Of a stretch of 46,417 bases of DNA, positions 41,629-46,417 are shown piece by piece. Made by a program: the position numbers and the translations under genes. This stretch comes from Candidatus Minthousia equi (GTDB lineage: Bacteria; Bacteroidota; Bacteroidia; Bacteroidales; Bacteroidaceae). Each line of letters opens with the position of its first letter. Position 1 is the stretch's first letter. The stretch lies in the NCBI GenBank assembly GCA_018065125.1, contig JAGHTY010000076.1:1-46417 (forward strand). The letters are read 5' to 3'. The notes beneath the pieces were generated by a model. That model saw only the letters and a program-made list of their open reading frames with translations, searched no databases and had not been told where the DNA came from.

Positions 41629-43701
41629 ATGAAGAACACTTTTTTAGCAATTGCTGCATTGGCAACATTGTTCTCATGTTCATCAATTGATGAAATAGCA
41701 GGGGACAAGTATGCAACAGGAGACTATGTTGAAAGCGTAGAAATGACGGTAGAGGATTTTGAAGACGACAATGCCATTACCCGAACCGCGCTGAGTAACC
41801 TAACAGATACAGGTGCCAAGTTTGCCTGGGCCGAAAAAGATACAGTAGGCATCTTCCCTAACGTGGGAGATCAGGTATCATTCTCTATGGCGGCAGGTGC
41901 AGGAACCAGTTCAGCTACCTTCAATGGTGGTGGATGGGCATTGCGCACCAATTCTACCTATTCAGCATACTATCCTTTTCATCATTCAAACTGGAATAGC
42001 AGCAAGACTATCGCCATCAATATGGTTGGCCAGAGTCAGGATGGCAATGATACTACCAGTGAGATTGGAAAGTATGATATAATGGCAACAGCCCCAGCTT
42101 CTGCCGAGACAGGTAACGTGAAGTTTGCCTTCAAGCATCAGGTATCTATTTGTAGAATAAAGCTGACACTTCCAGAGAACAAGTCGTTCAAGAGTGTAAA
42201 GGTGATAGCTCCAAATAAGAAGTTTATAACCAAGGCCACCATGGACATATCTGGCAGTGCTCCAACCATTACCGCTACCGAGACGAGTGAGGAAATAAGC
42301 CTGTCATTGAAGAACTTCAGTACTACTTCAACAAACAGAGAACTGGTTGCCAATATGTATGTGCTTCCTGTTGATATGTCCTCAGAGTTGCTTACCATAA
42401 ACGTAACAGATACAGAAGATAATGTTTACTCTGCAAAGGATGTGTCGGGGGTAAGTTTTGAGAAGGCAAAGATTAGAGTGCTCAGTGCCACTCCTCTTCC
42501 TGTAGCCTTAGATGGTGAAGGCGAGGGTGAGGACTTTACCGGTGGTGATGAAATTGAACAGCCATTAACATTCACAAATGACAATCAGGGTTTCTACATT
42601 AGCTTGACCAACCATGGCGGAAATGCTCCAAATTTGGAATATAGCATAGATGGTGGCCCATGGATTCCTTGGGACTATTCTTTAGTTTATGTGTCACAAG
42701 GGCAAAAAGTAAGTTTCAGGGGAGATAATCCTAGTGGTTTCTCAAAGGACAATACTAAATATAGTAATTTTGAGATGACCTATTCAAATGATCTAAAGGC
42801 AGGCGGAAATATAATGAGTATTCTTTCCAAAGAGAATTTCTTATCATTAAAGACGATACCAGCCAACTATTGTTTCAAAAGTTTATTTTTGGATTGTAAC
42901 GGCCTAATAAATGGTCCCTTGTTACCTGCAACTACCTTGGCTTCTGGTTGCTATCAAAGTATGTTCGCTGGTTGTACAAATTTAGTAGAAGCTCCAGCCT
43001 TACCTGCAACGACCTTGGCTGATTGGTGCTACACTGGTATGTTCGGTGATTGTACAAGTCTGACAGAAGCTCCAGAATTGCCTGCAACTACCTTGGCTTC
43101 TGGTTGCTATCAAAGTATGTTCCCTGGTTGTAGCTATCTGTCAACAGCCCCAGAACTTCCTGCAACTACCCTGGCTGATTGGTGCTACTTTAATATGTTC
43201 TATGGTTGTACAAGCTTGACAAAAGCTCCAGCCTTACCTGCAACTACCCTGGCTAATAATTGCTACGCTTGGATGTTCGGTGATTGTACAAGTCTGACAG
43301 AAGCTCCAGAATTGCCTGCAATGTCATTAGCTCCTACATGCTATCAAGGTATGTTCGCTGGTTGTACAAATTTAGTAGAAGCTCCAGAATTGCCTGCAAC
43401 TTCTTTGAGTAGTTATTGTTACGCTGGTATGTTCTCTGATTGTACAAGCTTGACAAAAGCTCCAGAACTGCCTGCACTTGATTTGGATTACGTTTGCTAC
43501 AGTGGTATGTTCATGCGTTGTACAAGTTTAAAAACTGTGAAAATTGCTGCTACAAATATTATTAGTGCTTCTTATTGTTTGAGTTCTTGGTTGTATGGAG
43601 TTTCTTCTACAGGTACTTTATACAAGAACAAAAATGCCACTTGGAGTAATGCAGATGCAGAAATACCAGAAGGTTGGACTGTAATTGAATATGAACCTTA
43701 A
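41629..43701 (+). CDS. Fimbrillin-like lipoprotein with BspA-type leucine-rich repeats
   Basis: A 690-residue predicted surface adhesin. Lipoprotein signal MKNTFLAIAALATLFSC with SSIDE after the Cys. Residues about 50-290 match Mfa-like fimbrillin domains (ITRTALSN, KFAWAEKDTVGIFP, STYSAYYPF, FKHQVSICRIKLTLP). A linker follows with DGEGEGEDFT at 295-304, shared with the upstream peptide. A small domain (about 310-430, SIDGGPWIPWDYS) leads to eight repeats of 26 residues (432-639) with consensus LPATTLA..CY..MF.GCTSL..APE. The C-terminal WSNADAEIPEGWTVIEYEP resembles the end of BspA-like proteins. Fimbria-tip or surface binding is inferred. No partner fimbrial genes lie nearby. Confidence 0.85.
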   Translation: MKNTFLAIAALATLFSCSSIDEIAGDKYATGDYVESVEMTVEDFEDDNAITRTALSNLTDTGAKFAWAEKDTVGIFPNVGDQVSFSMAAGAGTSSATFNGGGWALRTNSTYSAYYPFHHSNWNSSKTIAINMVGQSQDGNDTTSEIGKYDIMATAPASAETGNVKFAFKHQVSICRIKLTLPENKSFKSVKVIAPNKKFITKATMDISGSAPTITATETSEEISLSLKNFSTTSTNRELVANMYVLPVDMSSELLTINVTDTEDNVYSAKDVSGVSFEKAKIRVLSATPLPVALDGEGEGEDFTGGDEIEQPLTFTNDNQGFYISLTNHGGNAPNLEYSIDGGPWIPWDYSLVYVSQGQKVSFRGDNPSGFSKDNTKYSNFEMTYSNDLKAGGNIMSILSKENFLSLKTIPANYCFKSLFLDCNGLINGPLLPATTLASGCYQSMFAGCTNLVEAPALPATTLADWCYTGMFGDCTSLTEAPELPATTLASGCYQSMFPGCSYLSTAPELPATTLADWCYFNMFYGCTSLTKAPALPATTLANNCYAWMFGDCTSLTEAPELPAMSLAPTCYQGMFAGCTNLVEAPELPATSLSSYCYAGMFSDCTSLTKAPELPALDLDYVCYSGMFMRCTSLKTVKIAATNIISASYCLSSWLYGVSSTGTLYKNKNATWSNADAEIPEGWTVIEYEP
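42922..43545 (+). repeat. Eight 78-bp repeats inside the adhesin gene
   Basis: Each unit encodes 26 residues beginning LPATTL or a variant. Units 1 and 3, and 2 and 5, are nearly identical over long stretches, while units 6-8 are more diverged, as expected from recombination within the array. Such arrays are prone to copy-number change and assembly collapse. Confidence 0.9.
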
Positions 43702-43726
43702 TACCTTAGTATAAAGCATAAATTAA

Positions 43727-43758
43727 TCCCCATCCTTCTGTGAAAAGTTGGATGGGGA
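43727..43758. terminator. Hairpin between convergent adhesin and MNT genes
   Basis: TCCCCATCC with GGATGGGGA (9 bp, loop 14). Flanking T-runs are weak on both sides, so termination efficiency is uncertain. Confidence 0.55.
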
Positions 43759-43784
43759 ATCTTGTATCCTTAGGTCTTTAATCT

Positions 43785-44093
43785 CTAATTTCCTCTCTCA
43801 TAAATAAGGATTTTATCGCGTTCGGCCGATTCTACGGCAAAAGGAAGTAGGCAACCATCCTCAATTAAATCTACATCTCTGTTTAAACCCTCTTTGAGTT
43901 CTAACATGATACGTGAGATGGTAAACAATGTAATGGTTGCGTCTTTTTGATATTCAACAAGCAAATCAATATCACTTGTAGGGGTTTCTTCACCACGTGA
44001 ACACGAACCAAACAACCAGGCTTTCTCTATAGGTTGCTTGGTGAGCATTTGTTGAAGTTTTGGAATCATTTTCATAACATACTCACTTACCAT
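43785..44093 (-). CDS. MNT-type nucleotidyltransferase without HEPN partner
   Basis: A 102-residue minimal nucleotidyltransferase: GSCSRGEE from residue 29 and the Asp pair D41-I-D43 in TSDIDLLVEY, then the C-terminal DVDLIEDGCLLPF and ILIYERGN. Such genes normally overlap a HEPN toxin gene at their 3' end. Here only 26 nt follow before the convergent-gene hairpin, so no partner exists. A TACCTTTG box on the minus strand at 44127-44120 is a likely promoter. It differs clearly from the MNT protein at 3193-3513, so they are not recent copies. Confidence 0.82.
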   Translation of the reverse strand: MVSEYVMKMIPKLQQMLTKQPIEKAWLFGSCSRGEETPTSDIDLLVEYQKDATITLFTISRIMLELKEGLNRDVDLIEDGCLLPFAVESAERDKILIYERGN

Positions 44094-44180
44094 AACATTG
44101 TTATATTTGGTTACTGTGGCAAAGGTAGCAATTTATTTTAATTCCACTAAATGATTGAAAAAAAATAGAATTTCATTTTT

Positions 44181-44329
44181 ACCTCTCACCTCTCACCCTT
44201 GTGCCTGAAATGCTTTATTCATCGGGGTTTCATGATTCAAAAATAGGGTGAGAGGTGGGTGAGAGGTTAAAAACTACCTCTCACCCCTGAAAAGCCCATG
44301 AACACTGGCGGGGTGAGAGGTGAGAGGTA
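44181..44329. repeat. Inverted CCTCTCACC/GGTGAGAGG repeats
   Basis: ACCTCTCACCTCTCACCC at 44181-44198 is complementary to GGGTGAGAGGTGGGTGAGAG at 44246-44265; TACCTCTCACCCC at 44275-44287 is complementary to GGGGTGAGAGGTGAGAGGTA at 44310-44329. Two adjacent stem-loops of the same motif result. The gap 44094-44502 otherwise contains the MNT promoter and short GTAGTCTGTTGTCTG-like repeats near 44398-44427; no gene is seen. Confidence 0.75.
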
Positions 44330-44502
44330 AAATCGCATTTTATTTATTTTTTTTCTAAGGACTCATCTGTTGAGTTTTCCAATTTACAGCCTCGCTCGTA
44401 GTCTGTTGTCTGTAGTCCGTTGTCTCAATATTGCGTTCCGTGGGCAGCGTAATGTTTTTCCATTCGCAGCGGAGTGAATTTCCGTGGGGTGGTTTTTGCG
44501 CT

Positions 44503-45900
44503 TTATTTCTTGTATCCTGCTGCTTTTGCAGTGATGATAGGAATATCAATATTGTTGAGGCGACCATGGAACATTTCTGCTCCGGCACCAATGGCAAATA
44601 CAGGAATGTAACCATCAGAGTGTGCGTCGCTAGCCCATGATACCATGGCAATGCGATTGAGCAAATCCATACCTGCAGTGGCAATGCGCTCGTTGCTGCC
44701 ATACCAGTTATCTACACGTGCACCACGTGAGAAAGTATCCTCGAAGATAGAGTGAAGATCGGCTTCATCTCTCCAGTTTACTGGAACCTTGGTGAACAAT
44801 CCGTAGCACTTAGAGAGTAACTCCTTTGCCTCTTCCCAACGTACTCTTCTCTTGCTTTCGCGTAATTCCTTGAACTTCTCAGTGCAAGCGTCTACACTGC
44901 AAGTTTGGTACTGCAAAGCCTGCAGATTCAGTTCGTAGCGGCCATTTCCTGGAACCATGCCACCTGTTTCGTGATCGGCAGTAACCACAATCAGAGTCTC
45001 TTTTGGATGCTTTTTATAGAACTCGTAAGCCACTTTCACAGCCTCGTCCATATCGATGGTTTCCTTGATGGTAGTAGCAGCATCATCTGCATGGCAAGCA
45101 TGATCAATCATGCCACCTTCAATCATGAAGAAGAAACCTTTCTTGTCCTTGGTAAGCACGTTGATACCCGTTTCAACAATCTGTGCCAAAGTCAGCGATT
45201 TCTCGTTTCGGTCGATGGCATAAGGAATGTTGTTCTGGTTCAGTTTCTGTGCTGCTTCTTCCTTTGTCTGGGTAAGAATCAGTTTGTTAGCGGTTTTCCA
45301 CTTTGCTTTTCCTTCTTCGTAACCCCAAGCCCATGTGTAACCATTTTCTTCGCAAAGTTTGTGCAAATCAACATTGTCTTTGCCAATTGGTTTCAGGAAA
45401 TCAGAACCACCAAAGAACTCGTAATCAGAGATTGCCAGGTCGTGACCAATCTCGTTATACATATTTCTGTTAGGTTGATGCGCATAGAAAACGGCTGGGG
45501 TTTCATGGTCGATACTTACGGTAGTGCAAACACCCACGTGCTTTCCGCTGTTCTTTGCCCATTGTGCAATGCTGCTCACTGCAATAGTATCGGCGTTCAT
45601 GCCGATGATGCCGTTCTTTGTCTTTACACCTGTTGCAAGAGCTGTACCACCTGCTGCAGAGTCGGTTACGTCACTGCTGGCAGAGTATGAAGTGGCAAAT
45701 GTGGTGTAGGGGAAATTGCCAAAGCAAAGAGGTTCGATACCCAGATTGCCTTTTATGCTTGCAAGGTAGAATTCGGTGGTATTCACCTGGTTCAATCCCA
45801 TTCCATCGCCGATGAAATAGAATACGTATTTTGCTTGCTGACTCCATGCTGCAGCAGTGCAGCAGCACAAAAGGAGAAGTGATAGATAGATTTTTTTCAT
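44503..45900 (-). CDS. Alkaline phosphatase family protein
   Basis: A 465-residue secreted phosphomonoesterase with signal peptide MKKIYLSLLLLCCCTAAAWS; the start at 45900 is chosen over 45966, which lies upstream of the promoter box (TACCTTTG on the minus strand at 45940-45933). The catalytic framework is present: YFIGDGMG (metal Asp), nucleophile Ser81 in VTDSAAGGTALATG, VSIDHETPAVFYAH, EGGMIDHACHADDAA and VVTADHETGGM. These supply the two-zinc and magnesium site of the PhoA fold. It should release phosphate from periplasmic organic phosphates. No Pho box could be judged. Confidence 0.93.
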   Translation of the reverse strand: MKKIYLSLLLLCCCTAAAWSQQAKYVFYFIGDGMGLNQVNTTEFYLASIKGNLGIEPLCFGNFPYTTFATSYSASSDVTDSAAGGTALATGVKTKNGIIGMNADTIAVSSIAQWAKNSGKHVGVCTTVSIDHETPAVFYAHQPNRNMYNEIGHDLAISDYEFFGGSDFLKPIGKDNVDLHKLCEENGYTWAWGYEEGKAKWKTANKLILTQTKEEAAQKLNQNNIPYAIDRNEKSLTLAQIVETGINVLTKDKKGFFFMIEGGMIDHACHADDAATTIKETIDMDEAVKVAYEFYKKHPKETLIVVTADHETGGMVPGNGRYELNLQALQYQTCSVDACTEKFKELRESKRRVRWEEAKELLSKCYGLFTKVPVNWRDEADLHSIFEDTFSRGARVDNWYGSNERIATAGMDLLNRIAMVSWASDAHSDGYIPVFAIGAGAEMFHGRLNNIDIPIITAKAAGYKK

Positions 45901-46045
45901 GGTTCTTTTGTGTTTTTGTTTATCTTTCCTTGCAAAGGTAATGAAAATAATTGATTTATTCTTCATGAATTATCGATTTTCCGCAAATTTATCGTTTGTT
46001 ACGAATGAGTGGATTAATAGAATGAGAATTCTCTATCCTCAGATT

Positions 46046-46072
46046 AAAAAAGGGGAGGGCCGCCGCCCTCCC
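46046..46072 (-). terminator. Terminator of the outer-membrane barrel gene
   Basis: Minus-strand stem GGGAGGGC with GCCCTCCC (8 bp, 4-nt loop) followed by a run of six T (46051-46046). The rest of the gap 45901-46266 shows only the phosphatase promoter and a short imperfect GCAT-rich repeat near 46108-46130. Confidence 0.78.
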
Positions 46073-46266
46073 AAAGAACCTGAAACACAATCAAAAGTTT
46101 AGCATAAATGCCTCACGGCATCCCATGCTAATCGAACAGCAATGGGTAAATGTAAATTTCCTTTTATTGATTTTGATACTGCAAAGGTATAACTAAGATT
46201 TATATACCCTATTAATTTATCTTTTAAATATAAGGATTTAAAATAAGCGAAACTTATAAATCCTCT

Positions 46267-46417
46267 TTACTGTTGTATAATCATCTGGTTGATACCAGCA
46301 TTGGTATCCTGAATTTCACGCAAGTCATCGTTAGCATTGCTTGCTTTTCTGCCGGTGTTTGCTTTCAAACTACCCAGACGGAAGTTTGCAGTGAAGATAA
46401 CAGATTGCATGTTCATC
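46267..46417 (-). CDS. 3' end of an outer-membrane beta-barrel (TonB-dependent receptor-like) protein
   Basis: The last 50 codons are in the window; the gene continues past its right edge. The visible part reads MNMQSVIFTANFRLGSLKAN, then a charged tail DDLREIQDTNAGINQMIIQQ. QSVIFTANFRLG looks like the last transmembrane beta strand of a barrel, with an extra hydrophilic tail as in outer-membrane beta-barrel family receptors of Prevotella. The name rests on this strand alone, so family confidence is low, though coding is well supported by frame and by the terminator. Confidence 0.5.
   Translation of the reverse strand, partial: MNMQSVIFTANFRLGSLKANTGRKASNANDDLREIQDTNAGINQMIIQQ

Noticed and set aside
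42922-43545. CRISPR or intergenic tandem repeat
   Set aside because: The 78-bp units are in-frame codons for a leucine-rich repeat domain.
44905-45690. 261-residue plus-strand frame opposite the alkaline phosphatase
   Set aside because: Antisense to all catalytic motifs of the phosphatase; composition is not protein-like.

Overview
The window reads as a chromosome segment from a Bacteroidota, most likely a Prevotella-type (Prevotellaceae) genome. This rests on: (i) many start-proximal promoters of the Bacteroidota form TTTG-N19-21-TAnnTTTG; (ii) poor Shine-Dalgarno sites; (iii) lipoproteins whose Cys is followed by an acidic export-type signal; (iv) families largely confined to that phylum (LruC/DUF4842-like lipoproteins, DUF6169, DUF4292, Mfa-like fimbrillin with BspA-like repeats, long LptF/G permease). 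The genus call is inference; no rRNA is present.

Region 1 (1-10.4 kb) is accessory. Three paralogous LruC/DUF4842-like lipoprotein genes lie on the minus strand, each with its own promoter and terminator. Between them sit small or decayed genes: a MNT nucleotidyltransferase followed by a truncated HEPN partner, a 52-residue ORF, a DUF6169 gene with a 51-residue upstream partner, a nitroreductase remnant, a candidate 6S-shaped RNA, and a DUF6722-like membrane protein with a 34-residue partner. The gaps hold a 23-bp periodic palindrome array, a 32-bp tandem repeat and a duplicated terminator hairpin. A tRNA with anticodon CAT closes the region.

Region 2 (11-28.5 kb) is conserved housekeeping and metabolism: LptF/G permease, ribBA, a BI-1 membrane protein with a PLP aminotransferase, a 2x[4Fe-4S] ferredoxin, a 5'-nucleotidase split over two genes, rplS with a possible leader, dsbD, an L-cysteine desulfidase-family gene, a cello-oligosaccharide pair (secreted GH3 beta-glucosidase plus cytoplasmic GH94 cellobiose phosphorylase) and dgt.

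Region 3 (28.6-37.6 kb) is one tightly packed plus-strand operon: dut, TPR protein, DUF4292 lipoprotein, EnvC-like murein hydrolase activator, M20 deacylase, acyl-CoA ligase, prfB and a CYTH protein, with gaps of 8 nt or less or short overlaps. A VanZ-like gene converges on its end.

Region 4 (38-46.4 kb) has a tandem pair of Na+-dependent (NSS/SNF) transporters, then a surface locus: a promoter, a roughly 300-nt strongly structured leader, a 36-residue peptide gene, an attenuator-like hairpin and a large lipoprotein joining a fimbrillin-like domain to eight 26-residue BspA-like repeats. The peptide and the lipoprotein share the sequence DGEGEGEDFT. A second MNT gene with no HEPN partner, a repeat-rich gap, an alkaline phosphatase and the 3' end of an outer-membrane beta-barrel gene complete the window. 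The structured-leader/peptide/adhesin locus is the best candidate for something undescribed.
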